From assembly GCF_003573695.1 (NCBI RefSeq), contig NC_039362.1, positions 8,970,227 through 9,034,226 on the forward strand: 64,000 nt of DNA, in the 5' to 3' direction. Positions 10,837 through 22,546 of this stretch are shown one piece after another. The DNA comes from Papaver somniferum. Lineage: Eukaryota > Streptophyta > Magnoliopsida > Ranunculales > Papaveraceae. A model generated the notes under the pieces. The model was not told where the DNA came from. It worked only from the letters and a program-made list of their open reading frames with translations, and ran no database searches. A program made the position numbers and the translations under genes. Within the stretch, counting starts at the first letter, position 1, and every line of letters starts with the position of its first letter.

Positions 10837-11660
10837 CTAGAGTTTGGAATAGCCATTATTGTGATTACACATAGGTATGTCCAACGTTTTCATCTTCCTG
10901 TTTCTAGATTTATTGGTTTAATTCTAAAATTGTTTGGAAGATGATTTTCGCAGTATTAATCTTTATGGTTTTATATGTTGCGATATTGTTATGGGATATG
11001 TGTGTTTGCGTCCGTTAACTTGATTGTCCCATACCTTGTCAAAAGTAAAGTCGTTCATGAGTTGATATGCATGTATTGATGAAAGAATGAATTGACTTTT
11101 GAAAAATACAAAAGTTAAGCCTATTGTATAAATTTTTTATGGAAGATAGGTTAAAATCTTTTGTGTCCAAGGATTATGTCTATTGTATGTCATTGTGCAA
11201 ATGGCGATGGAAAATAAAAGGAGTCCTTGTTTATTCCACGGTATAAGGTCGATCTCCGATCCACAATTTTTTTTGTATATACTGTGTTGTTCCATAAGGT
11301 GTCTTATGTTGAGATCTATCGACTAAGTCATTGTTTTGACATGGTTGATGTTCCATGAGATACTTTGTGTCGAGCATGACCAATTAAATTGATTACTTTT
11401 GTGATTAGTTTAGTTGTGTATTTCGATTAGATTAATTATGGGTTTTCTTGTGATTAATCTAATTGAATATTTTTAAGTCTCCATAAGTTTACTTATGTTG
11501 AGCATGTTCGATTAAATTAGTCATGGGTTCTTTTATGGTTAATTTAATTGAATATTTTGGATTCAAATTCATACTTGTATGTGATTTGTTAAGTCCAAAT
11601 AAATCCTTCTTTTCTTTTGAAATTAAGGTCGCTCTTGTTGTTCTTTCGGGAATGACATAT

Positions 11661-12318
11661 AATGGGGGAGATTTCTTAATTGAACTTGTGCTTAATTGCC
11701 AAATCTTTGTGGGGAGTGCGGCTGTGGAATATTATAGGGGTTATCTTGTATCTTTATAGACTCCTTGATGAATGCATTTATCTTCGGCTTTATGATTGCA
11801 TCTAAATAAGATGATATATGCTCACTTTAGTCATGAAATATCTCTTTCGGGAATTTCATTAGGATCTTATTCTTGTACCTTTGCCAATTTTAATGACAAA
11901 AAGGGGGAGAATTAATATGTAGTTCACACTACAAATACATATGATTTTCGGATCATTATGTAAGGGGGAGTGGCTTCCATGTGAGATGGAGTATTGACTA
12001 AGGGGGAGTGACATATCACCATAGTATTGTTGTTGAAGTTGTGATACAATTGAACTTTGACGCTGTGTAATGATACTATGACACTGTATAACAATGATTG
12101 CGAACTCTTGTTTTCTCGTTGTTATAACTACGGATTTTCAACAACGATGATGCTAAACTACAACCTTTGGGATCATTGGAGTACTTGGAAGTGACGAAGA
12201 TTTCGAGTAATGTTGAAGATTAGGCATGTGGAATAGGAGCTACAAAAGTTTATTTATATATTTTTTTTATTATGTATGTATTGATAGTTTTTTCACTAAA
12301 ATTGACAAAGGGGGAGAT
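11661..12318 (+). promoter_or_regulatory. Cluster of five polypurine tracts upstream of the D LTR
   Basis: GGGGGAG tracts occur at about 11664, 11903, 11963, 12001 and 12310. The last, AAAGGGGGAGAT, directly abuts the LTR and is the functional primer candidate. Multiple polypurine tracts are a described Sirevirus feature. The region 10837-11660 before it is AT-rich and non-coding. Confidence 0.6.
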
Positions 12319-14651
12319 TGTTAGAGCATTGCTCGGTCGAACTCGCATGCGTTTCTATCTCAAACATGTTTGTCAATGTTAGTGATCAAAACTATAAGTC
12401 TTGATTTCTAGTCTACTATAGCTAAGGTCTCGGACTAGGATAGAAAGTGTAATTCAGCTCAAGAACTCCATGGAAATCATCATACAAGATGAAGGACTAC
12501 TCAAGGAACTGGTGGATCTTCATCGACTAAAAGGTATGTGGAGACTTGAACTTATCTATCACTCAAAAGCCTATTTATCTCCTATCTTGAGACAAAAGTC
12601 GTTTCGCTATATAGACTTAGATTATACACATTTGGTATTTCAATCCAAGTTTATCTCGTCTATCTATTTCTCGAAATATGTGTTGGTAAAGCTTTCGCTT
12701 TAGCCAAGTTCATCTTTGCCTAGTGACGAAAGTCATGACAAGTTTCAATCATCTTTGGAAAGTGCTTACTTTAACGAAAAATAGTTTTTGAATAACAACT
12801 ATATAATAAAGTCCTCTAAAAATGTTCCAAATGATTTAAATGAGAGTTTAGACAATATAACCATTGGAGGATATAAGCATTGTTGTGGAAACATATACGT
12901 ATATGTCCTTATTACTTGAACCGAAGTTTGTGAACTTTTGTTGATCAAGTTGAACCGAAATAGTGCGTGAGCTAAGTCCGCGAACTGGCTAAGTTCTCAA
13001 ACCCGAGAATTTCTGCTGGATTTTGTGAACTATATCCGCGAACTTGAGTAGGTTATGTCTAAAAACGTTATTTGTGAGCTTATCTTTATAAACTAAGGAA
13101 TGCAATTGAAAACCATGGCTTTATAGTTCATGAACCGATTCAAGTGAATCAAATCGTTTTTGCTTCAATTGTGTCTTGTGTAGTACATAAGATTTCCTTG
13201 CACATGAAAAACTCTCTTACTAGTTCATTTGAGTCATTTGAGCTAGTTATGATGAAGAAGAATATGGTTGATATGAAAGTAATCATATGGCTAACCATTT
13301 GGTTAACTATTGTTGAACCAACTAATGTACAAGTTTGGGTACGGTTACACAAGCCTAGAAACATGTATTTCATTTGTGTATAATAAGCTATGTTTTCGAT
13401 CTAACGGTTGATAAATATTAGCTTGAATCTAATCAGGTTTTCATCCAACGGTGAATATTGAATTCTTTGTTACCAAGGTAACTTATATTGCAAACCCTGA
13501 TTTGAAAGACTATATAAAGGAGAACTCTAGCAACTAGGAAACCTAATCCCCACATATTCTGTGTGGTACTAGTTGTGCTAATCTAGAGTCGATTCTTCTT
13601 TAACCTTTGGTTTCTTCTTCTAAACCAGGTTAATGACTTAAAGACTTCATTGGGATTGTGAAGCCAGACCGACACTACTTTATTGTAGTTGTGTGATTTG
13701 ATCTTGCTCTTTCTATCGTACGAGTACAATTGTAATAATTGGCTTGAGATTTCTATCTCCGGTAGGCAAGATATCAAAGTAATCACAAACATCTTCGTCT
13801 CATCGTTTGTGATTCCACAATATCTTTTTTCGCTGCGTCGATTAAGACTATTGTGAGGTGATTGATAATACTAGGTTGTTTTTCGGGAATATAAGTCTGG
13901 TTTATCAATTGGTTCCTGTTCACCTTGATTTCTATCAAAATACGGAACAAAACTGGTAGGTATATTCATGGGATTACGGATTTATCTATTACCGTAGACT
14001 TTTCTGTGTGATACAGATTTTTTTATTAAAGTCTTTGACTTTGGGTCGTAGCAACTCTTAGTTGTGGGTGAGATCAGCCAAGGGAATCAAGTACGTAGTA
14101 TCCTGCTGGGATTAGAGACGTAGGAGCATAACTGTACCTTGGATCAGTCTGAGATTGATTGGGGTTCAACTACAGTCCAGACCGAAGTTAGTTTGGACTA
14201 GGATAGTGTATTTAACGGCGTAATACAGTGTGTGTTCAATCTGGACTAGGTCCCAGGGTTTTTCTGCATTTTCGGTTTCCTCATTAACAAAATTCTGATG
14301 TCTGTGTTATTTCTTTTCCGCATTGTATTTTGTTATATAATTGAAATAATACAGGTTGCGCGTTGTTCAATCAATTAGAATATCTGACCTTTTGGTTGTT
14401 GATTTAAATTGATTGACACTTGGATATTGGTCTTTGGTACCATCCAAGTTATCTCTCTTGTATTTAAATTGAGACTCGCAGTTTGCTTGAGTAAGATTTA
14501 AGTCGAGAGATTGAGATAAAAACTTTTTGATATACTTTCATCTAGATTGAGTCTGACTGTCTAGTTGATTCTCTAGAAATTATATTGGAGTTTTTCCATA
14601 TAGATTGCTAAGCGAAATATTGGGTGTGGTTGTTAGACCCCCGTTTTTTCA
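12319..14651 (+). mobile_element. 3' LTR of Sirevirus-like element D
   Basis: It runs from TGTTAGAGCATTGCTCGG after the polypurine tract to GACCCCCGTTTTTTCA, 2333 bp. Identity as an LTR is supported by four further relatives: 15806-18353 (minus), 43949-44762, 48637-50610 and 61356-61673. The short ORFs inside are not genes. The flank at 14652 (GAGAT) has no visible partner because the 5' half of the element is missing. Confidence 0.8.
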
Positions 14652-14945
14652 GAGATGATGAAGAACTTACCGATATTCGAATTGTCGTTAATGGTAAAGC
14701 TCCGGAACTGAAAGGGGTGAAGAAACAAAGATAATCCCGTTGAATAATTTTTTTATGTGAATTCAACGGTACCAAGAACACTCAAAACGATTGAGAAATC
14801 AGGTTTTTGAGAATTAAAAGTTTGCGAACTCTTGAGTTTTCTTTCATAGAGTTCTCGAACAAGAGAAGATGGAGAAGAAAACAAGATAGGAGCTTCTTTT
14901 TATACGTGCAACCGATCGCACAGGTCCCGAATCGGTAAAACTAGT
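14652..14945. other. Unassigned 294 bp with a minus-strand TATA-like box
   Basis: Lies between the D LTR and the D' ORF. Read on the minus strand it has ACGTATAAAAAGAAG near 14900 followed by a pyrimidine-rich TCTTCTCCATCTTCTC tract. This resembles a promoter and 5' leader, perhaps a fragment of another LTR. There is no coding region. Confidence 0.35.
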
Positions 14946-15739
14946 CTAGGTACCGAAACCAAACAGTTCTGGTTCGTGGCCTATTTCACACATGCTAACC
15001 GTACGCGATAGATCAAGATGGGTTTGTTCTAAAACCGGCTTAAATGAAGTCTGAGAGCAAGTAAGAGTTCGATCAGATTTAATATCTTGACCCCATGAGA
15101 GAACCTTTTTCCAGCAGCTTTTGAACATAGATGGGTTAAGGAATACCCAATAAGCTGATTTAGTAAAAGCCTTACATAACCCTAGACAACCGAGAAAAAA
15201 ATGTATTTGATGTCTAGTTTTGGATTTTTTTATCAGCAACAACTGGAAATTGTTTTCAACACAACATAAGGCAACTTCCTTTGTATAGAAGGACATCTTA
15301 GCGTTTTTTCTATAAATTATCACCCTGTAGTTTTGAATAGATGTTTCCGAAATAGACTCATGTAATGAATCCTGTTCTAATAGGATATTTTCAGATGAAA
15401 GAGTTATATGCTCCTTTTGTAATACAATCGTTGTACAACAAAGAAGAGGAGCAGTACACTCATTTATCACTGAATCAATATCAACATCAACAAGAACATT
15501 ATTCATCACAAAATGATTTAGTCTACTGAGAGAGTCTTGTTCCTTTTGGAGAACATTCTCAAAATCAAGATAAAGGTTCTCGAGAAGTTTTTTGACTTCC
15601 GAAAACACTTCAGGTGAATTTAACAAGGAGGCGGATGAGATAGAATATTTTCTACAGATGTAATCAAATCAAACATAGAAACAAGTTTTATATCTCCTGG
15701 ATCTGGTGGTACTTTTATTGAGATAACACTTCTGTCCAT
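14946..15739 (-). pseudogene. Gag-leader ORF of inverted copia element D' (frameshifted)
   Basis: Downstream of the Met-tRNA primer site, an ATG at 15739 opens a frame that hits a stop near 15620. A shift by one base continues as an open frame from 15626 to 14946 (about 226 residues). The product is rich in Leu, Glu and Asn with a helical charged N-terminus (EVKKLLENLYLDFENVLQKE) and no zinc knuckle. Its place directly after LTR and primer site suggests the first ORF of a copia element, but no Gag domain is recognised. The element is cut at about 14652. Confidence 0.4.
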
Positions 15740-15791
15740 AGAGTTAAATTGCTACAAACACAGACTTATGAGGTCTTTAACATGTTTTCCT

Positions 15792-15803
15792 TCTCTGATA
15801 CCA
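15792..15803 (-). promoter_or_regulatory. Primer binding site, initiator Met-tRNA type (D')
   Basis: The minus strand reads TGGTATCAGAGA two bases after the LTR end. This matches 11 of 12 bases of the usual copia site TGGTATCAGAGC, complementary to the 3' end of initiator Met-tRNA. It fixes D' as a minus-strand element with its 5' LTR to the right. Confidence 0.85.
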
Positions 15804-15805
15804 AT

Positions 15806-18353
15806 TGAAAAAGCGTGGGTCTAACAACCACACCCAATATTTCGTTCGGAAATCTGTATGGACTAACTCCAATATAATTCCAAAATAATCAACTAGACAA
15901 TCAGTCTCAATCAAGGAAATATATCCAAGAGTTATATCTCAATTTCTCGATAGAATCTGCAATCGAACAGATAAAGATCTGTGAGCTTGATTGATATGAG
16001 AAATAACTTGAATGGTATCAAAGACCAATGTTCATGTGTCAATCAATTTCAATTAACAATCAAAGGTCATATTTACCAATTGATTGAACTATGCACAACC
16101 TGTGATATTTCAATTATATAAACAAATATAATGTTGAAAAGAAATAAGACAGACACCAAAAGTTTTGTTAACGAGGAAACCGCAAATGCAAAAAAACCCT
16201 GGGACCTACTCAAGATTTGAACACCATAATGTATTAAGCCGCTACAGACACTAGCCTACTACAAGTTAACTTTAGACTGGAATGTAGTTGATCCCTAACC
16301 AAGTCTCGCACCGATTAAGGTACAATCACATTCTTACGCCTCTGAATCCCAGCAGGACTCTACACACTTGATTCCCTTAGATGATCTCACCCACAACTAA
16401 TAGTTGCTACGACCCAAAGTCGTAGACTTTATAAAAAATTTGTCTCTCACATAAAAGTCTATTCTGATAGATAAATCTGTCTCCCACAGAAATACCTACG
16501 AATTTTTTGTTCCGTCTTTTGATATGTCAAGGTGAACAGGAACCAATTGATAATTCGGTCTTATATTCCCAAAGAACAGCCTAGAAATATCAATCATTTA
16601 CAATAACATAACTATATGGTAATTGAATAAGTTATTATGGAATCACAAAGAATAAGACAAAGAGATTTGTGATTATTTTTATATCTTAACTATTGGAGAT
16701 AAATCTCGAGCCAATCTTAGAGAAGATAATACCCAATACGATAGAACAAGTAAGATCATAACATGCAACTACATAGAAAATAGTTGGGTCTGGCTTCAGA
16801 ATCCCAATGAAGTCTTTAAGTCGTTAACCTATAATAGTTTTAGGAAAAACCTAGGTTAAAGGAGAATCGACTCTACTACGCAAATAATATCACACAGGAG
16901 GTGTGGGGATTAGGTTTTCCAGCTGCTAGAGTTTTCCATTATATATCCTTCAAATCAGTGGTTGATAGCTTTGAAACAAAACAATCAATATTCACAGTTA
17001 GATGAAATCCTAATTTAAGATTCAAGCTAAGTTTGGTTAAAACCAAAGAAATATCTCTCTACTGTTATATGGTCTTAGCTTGTTACACACAAATGAAATA
17101 TACCTTCATTTAGATATGGGTAACCGTACCTAAACGTGTATATTGAGTTGGCTCAACAATAGTTAACCGAATTTATCCATATGAATACTAACCACATTTA
17201 TCTGACACGTCTAGATCAAATGATAATAAAATGAATCTAGTTGTGTTACTCATAGAGTTGTTCAATTGTTTATATTCTCATAGAAGTATACAAGACACAA
17301 TTGAAAAAAAATCGGATTGATTCAAGAGAATCAATTCATGAATATTAAGCCACAGTTTTCAAAGATTTCATTTCTTAATTTATAAATGTATTTGTTCGAG
17401 TATGAAATCATACTTAACCGATTTTAGAACTTAAACCAACTCAGTTTGCAAACGGGTATGCAAACTTAAGTTCCGAACTTTGGTTTTGTCCGACATTTCA
17501 CAAACCGGTATGCATACTTTCGTTCCGGACCTAACTCAGGTAGAACTGTTCGCATAATGGTATGCAAACTTGGTTCGCGCACTTTAGCAGTTAAAACCGT
17601 TCGCATACTGGTGTGCAAACTTCATTTCCAGACCTGAATCATACCACAACAGCTTGCATACTGGTATGCATAATGTGTTATATCCAGACAATAGTTGATT
17701 GTTCTAAACTCCCATTTCAATCATTGAAACATCCTTAGAAGACGACAATAATTGTCTCACACAAACTATTAGCTTATAAGTAATTTTCAAGTGATCGAAT
17801 GATCAATACGAAACACTCCGAGTCGACATCAAATGATTGTCTCACAAAAATCATGTAAGATGTTTCAAGGAAATTTTCACATGATCATCTTTTGACTTAT
17901 TATTTAGTTTCCAATAAATAAATTGTTTCTAACTAAACTCGTCAAGAACAATGATGAATGTAGCCAAATAAAAAAGCTTTCAACACATATTTCGAGAAAG
18001 ATATATGCGAGTTAAACTCAGCTCGAAATATCAAATGTATATAATGTAAAAGTCTTTATAGCTATACGACTTAGTATCAATAGGAGATAAAATAGAATGG
18101 ACTTATGAGTGATAAATAGGTTTTAGTCTCCACATATATTTTGTTGGTGAAGTTCCTCCAAACTCTCCTCAGTAGATCTTCGTCTTTAACCGATGACGCC
18201 GTGAAGTCTAAAGCTCAACTACACATTCTATCCTAATCCGAGACATGGCTATAAGTAGATTGGAAATCAAGACTCATAGTTTTGATCACCTAAACTTGAC
18301 AAATAAGCTTGAGATAACAACACATGCGAATTCGAACGAGCAGTGCTCTAACA
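15806..18353 (-). mobile_element. 5' LTR of inverted copia element D'
   Basis: Minus-strand LTR of 2548 bp, TGTTAGAGCACTGCTCG to GACCCACGCTTTTTCA, related to the D LTR at very roughly 80% by eye. With D it forms a large imperfect inverted repeat around a 1.15-kb spacer. Flanking pentamers (CCAAT, ACCAT) do not match, as expected if the other end of D' has been lost. It contains no coding region. Confidence 0.8.
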
Positions 18354-18721
18354 ACCATCAAGGAACACACCAGCCTTCATTTTGAGGTTAGCACCTACAT
18401 GCTTGACTTGTTCCCTTTTTATCTTTGCTCTTTCAAGTTATTATTTACTGAAAACATAACTTACGAACTATAGTTTGTTTAACTGTCTCTAATATCGATT
18501 ACTTGGTCGTTATAAATATGATCAATGTATCAAGGAAACATATACTAGTTTTTTTATACAACATGAGTATATGAAGTTACTAGATTATCGATCTAACTCA
18601 TATCAATCATCAAAGCTCAACAATTTTTCTCAATAATTTTCAGCTTTTATCATTCAAATCTGGGTAATAAAATCTTAAAAATGTTTCTCCCAACAAATTT
18701 TTAGGGTTCTTCAATTCTTGT
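18354..18721. other. Unassigned AT-rich stretch before copia X
   Basis: Should hold the 5' LTR and primer site of X, but neither a copy of the X 3' end nor a TGGTATCAGA motif is seen. It may be leftover leader sequence. Confidence 0.4.
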
Positions 18722-19039
18722 ATGGTAACTTTAAGATCTGGAAATCAATTCAGAAATACTTTTACGAAGAACAGCAATAGCAACAACAATATCAACAACA
18801 ACATCAACAGTAATTTCATCATCATCACCAACAACAACAACAATCTCATTATCAATTCTCGATCCGATCTTGAAATGATGACTTCCGCTGTTAATGGTAC
18901 TTCCTTACCCTTTACCAACATTACCAATTTTTTATCCATAAAACTTGATGGCTCAAATTATCTCCTCTGGCGAGATCAGTTTGAAGGTGTTTTATTCTCT
19001 ACAGATTTGTATGGTTATGTTAGTGGTGAAATAGTTGAA
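18722..19039 (+). pseudogene. N-terminal Gag of Ale-like copia element X (first part, interrupted by C)
   Basis: The frame starts at the ATG at 18722, passes through an Asn-rich run encoded by a CAA/AAC microsatellite, and reaches the copia N-terminal motif FLSIKLDGSNYLLWRDQF near 18930-18985, typical of Ale/Retrofit-type Gag. It is interrupted at 19040 by LTR element C. After removing C and one copy of the 5-bp duplication, the same frame resumes at 27705. Confidence 0.8.
18776..18845 (+). repeat. CAA/ATC-rich microsatellite inside copia gag
   Basis: Imperfect AACAAC/ATCATC runs encode an Asn-Ile-Ser tract of the X Gag. Confidence 0.7.
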
Positions 19040-21602
19040 TGATGAGTGCCAAATATTGTATATATTTATCCCTTTTTGTTGGCATTTAACTCATCTTTTG
19101 CGCATTAATTCTACATTTTATCCCATATTCTGTATTTTCATTGTTTTCAAGAATAAATATTTTTCTTAATTAATTTTGCATTTTTAGGTAATAAATAAAG
19201 TTCGGATGAGTCGCGGAGAGAAAAGAGCAGAAAAGCAGTGAAAAGCCGGGAGAAATTACGCAAGGAAGCCGCGAAGAATGGTGCGCACAACCTCATTTTC
19301 TACACACAAAAGCGCCTCCGTTCTCAGCCATCAGATCAGTTCTCGGAAGCATCCGACGGTCGCTCCTTCATAGAGCATCAGAATCTGATGTCTCTGCCGA
19401 GCACCACAGCGCTGAAATTCCAAGCCTTCAGATTAGATGGTAGTTGAATCCAACGGTCGCTCATATGCCTGTGCATCAACTCCCGATGATTCCGCCTTAC
19501 ACTACAGTACCTAACTCCATCTGGTGCCGTTAACTTCGTTGCACCTCAGAATCCGACGGTCGCTTCACACATCCTTCCATCTACCCGTTCGATTCCACTC
19601 AGATCCAATGATCCAACATCTAAATTTGATATCCCGCCTCACACAGTAGCAGCCTATACATATATCCTGAACCCGACCCAATCTTCTCCTCTTTCTTTCT
19701 TCTCCTCCACCCGACAGTAGCTCTGCAACTGCAACTGCACCTCCCCTCTCTGCCATGCCGCTGTCGCTTACACCACCATCACCTCCACAGTTCTGCCACC
19801 ACCACCAGTTCCATCACTGCCACTACCATCCCCAACACCCTAGCCTAGCTATTTTCTTCATCTCACAACCTCTGAAACCCTAGGTTTTTGGGTGAGTAAA
19901 ATAGCTAGAAATTAGGGGACAATAGGAGAAGGAAAAGCATCAGAGAAACATCAAGAAGCATGGGTCGAGCAGAGGAAGCTAAATTTTGGGTAATAATTTA
20001 AACCCTAATTGTACTGTGTATTGATATTTTTGGGGAAAATGTGTTTAAACCCTAATTTGTTAATTTGGGTATAAATAGAACTGATGTATGAGATGTAAAA
20101 CTTGTTCTTGGACTAGCCAAGTTTCCACCCAATTTGGGTTAGCCTAATTTCAATTGTTCTTGCACTGTTAATTGTCCTGTTAAATTTCATTGCTCACTAT
20201 TAGTTCACTATGTAGTGTAAATGTGTGATAGTATCCTGGTTAGGTTAATTTTCAATTGTTCACTGTTAGTGAATTGTTCACTGTTAGTGTCTTGCTCCTG
20301 TTAATGTGCAATGTCTTGTTAGTGCCATCCCTAGCTCACTGTTATGCTGTTTGTCATGTTCTAAATCACCCTGCTAGGGACTTGATGAATCTCTAATGTC
20401 TTCTTGTGTAGTACATTGATCACACTGCTCTAGAAGGCTAAACAAGTTTAGGAAAAACTTGAACTTAGCTCATCATCACCTCACTTTCACAATGTATGCC
20501 AAGTATGCTTTGTAGTTAGGTTCATGAGCTGCTGATAAGCTGCAACTCAAGCTGAATTCATAATCCCTTGACTAGTTGTGCTGTAGAAAGACAATTAGTG
20601 CTTTGTAAATAATACCATAGTTGTGTTTAACTTTCTATAGGAGAATACACAGTAAAAAAATTAGAGTGAATTCAACCCCTAGTTCCCATCCATAATTCCA
20701 TCATCAACTGTTAGCTTTGTTCTTGCTTTGTTTTGCTTTTGCCTTGCTTGCTTCTTTCATGCCCTGCAACTCTCCTGTTTTGCAATTTTGTTCACTGCTT
20801 GAGCAGCTGCAGCTTCCTCTGCAGCTCTGTTGCTACTGCACTGCTGTGCATTTTCTGCTGCACTGCTGTGCTTCTTTTGCTGCTGCTGCCCCTTCTTCTC
20901 CTGCAGCCAAGCCAATTTTGCTGCTGCTGCCCCTTCTTCTCCTGCAGCCAAGCCAATTCTGCTGTTGCTGTTGCCTTTGTCTTGCAGCTGCTGCTGCTGC
21001 ATTTCTGCTTCCCCTGTTGCCAACCTGCTGCAGCTCCTGCTCCTGCTGCTGCCTTCCTTTTGCTGCACTGCTACTTGCCTCTCTGTAACCCAGCTGTTTC
21101 TGTTGCATTGCTGCTGAATGCTGTGCACTCAAGCCCAAAGTTCACTTCCAAAAACCCAGAACACAATGTGAGCCCAACTGTAAGACCAATACTAAGGCCC
21201 ATTCCATTAAAGCTCAAAGCCCAGTTTGGGTTAAGGTTGAAGGCCCAATCCAAATCAACTGTGGGCTTAACCCAAAGCTCAATCAAAGGCCCAAAGCCCA
21301 TTTGCATTGTAGAGATAACTGAGCCCAAGCTCAGTTCATTTTATGTTTAACAAACCCACTAAGCCCAATCCATTCAAAGGGCATTCAAACCCAATAGTAC
21401 ATTAAGCCCAACACTTCCAAAGGGCTTCTAAGCCCAAAGCAAATCTAGGAACCCAATTAGCTAAAACACTTCCGAAACACACCCGATCTCTGTGGATCGA
21501 CCCGTATTTGCACGAGCTACAACTGACGACCGTGCACTTGCGGTATTACTGTAGGCCCGTTTTCATCGCATCATTATTATACACACCTTTCCGGACCTGC
21601 CA
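19040..21602 (+). mobile_element. 5' LTR of element C
   Basis: Starts TGATGAGTGCCAAATATTG and ends GGACCTGCCA. It has teloboxes AAACCCTAA near 19999 and 20047, a TATA box TATAAATAG at 20070-20078, a CTG/GCT-rich tract (about 20795-21120) and a dense run of AGCCCA/GGCCCA motifs (about 21130-21450). The end CTGTGGATCGACCCGTA near 21490 is typical of Athila-type LTRs. The long low-complexity frames on both strands at 20717-21350 come from the CTG tract and are not considered genes. Confidence 0.92.
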
Positions 21603-21608
21603 AGTTTT

Positions 21609-21626
21609 TGGCGCCGCTGCCGGGGA
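21609..21626 (+). promoter_or_regulatory. Primer binding site of element C, Asp-tRNA type
   Basis: TGGCGCCGCTGCCGGGGA starts six bases after the LTR. Plant Ty3/gypsy elements of the Athila/Tat group commonly have TGGCGCCGTTGCCGGGGA, complementary to tRNA-Asp. One base differs. Confidence 0.88.
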
Positions 21627-22546
21627 TTGGTGCTGTGTTTTATCTGTGTTTTTCTTAGCTATTTTGCATTTCATTTCATAGCATTTGCATCTGCATCTGC
21701 TTCATTTCATTTGCTGTTGGACTTGCTGATTCTGAACCTGTTTTTCCTCTGCTGGGACGCCACCAAGGAAAAGAACCAAAACCCAACTGGGTTTTTGCAA
21801 CAATATCAGAGCAGCTGGGCTGTGCTACAAAGGTAAGCCTAAACCCATTTCATTAAGAGAACCCAACCTGTGGGCTTCCAAATTTATTTAATTGTGGGCT
21901 TGTAATAATTAACCCAATTTTTTGGGCTTTTTATTTTTCTATTGTGGGTTTGTAATAATTTATTTTTGGGCGTGTTTGTTTAATTTGTGGGCTTGTATTT
22001 ATTTTGTGTGGGCTTGTTTAAATTTTTCCATTGGACTTATATGTTGGACTCTGGGTTTAAACCCAGCTGAGCTTATAACTAATTGTGGACTTGGACCTCG
22101 AAACCAAAGTTTTAAAACAAACGTCAGGCCTTAACCAACTGGGCCAAATTAAACTTTCAAAATTAAAACTTGGATTTTCGTAGGCCGCAGCTTCCATTTC
22201 ATTAGAGGCTTGCACAGTGGGCTTGCTCCCATTCAAAAACCAAAATTTTCTTAATTTTATTTTCTTAAACCAAATTTTATTTTCTTAATTTTATTTCCAA
22301 AAAAAAAAAAAAAAAATTTATTTTCTACTTTGCTCCCAATTTTAAAACCAAATTTTTACTTACTCCCATTTTAAACCAAATTTTACTTGCTCCCATTTAA
22401 ACCAAATTTTTTCTAAAAATATCCCATTTAAACCAAAATTTTCAAATATATCCCACCAAAACCAAATTTTTCCCAAAAATCCAAACCCTTTGAAAAACCA
22501 AATTCTGAGCTTTGTAACATAAGTCACTTAGCTTTTTGAGCCAATC
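21627..22546 (+). other. Leader of element C
   Basis: About 920 bases without a convincing gene. It contains further TGGGCTT motifs (21830-22210), T-rich runs, repeated AAACCAAATTTT segments and a poly-A run near 22299. It is a likely untranslated leader with packaging signals. Confidence 0.6.

Noticed and set aside
12319..14651. Several 70-80 codon ORFs in the D LTR as genes
   Set aside because: Each lies inside an LTR, is not shared by related LTR copies in the window and has no domain.
19238..19447. Identical 69-codon ORF in both C LTRs (also 25307-25516)
   Set aside because: Sits upstream of the TATA box in the LTR and shows no recognisable domain; duplication is just the LTR pair.
20717..21350. 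ORFs of 95-205 codons, Cys-Leu-rich or Gln-Ala-Ser-rich (also 26814-27447)
   Set aside because: Low-complexity CTG tract within the C LTR, open in several frames on both strands and duplicated in the other LTR.
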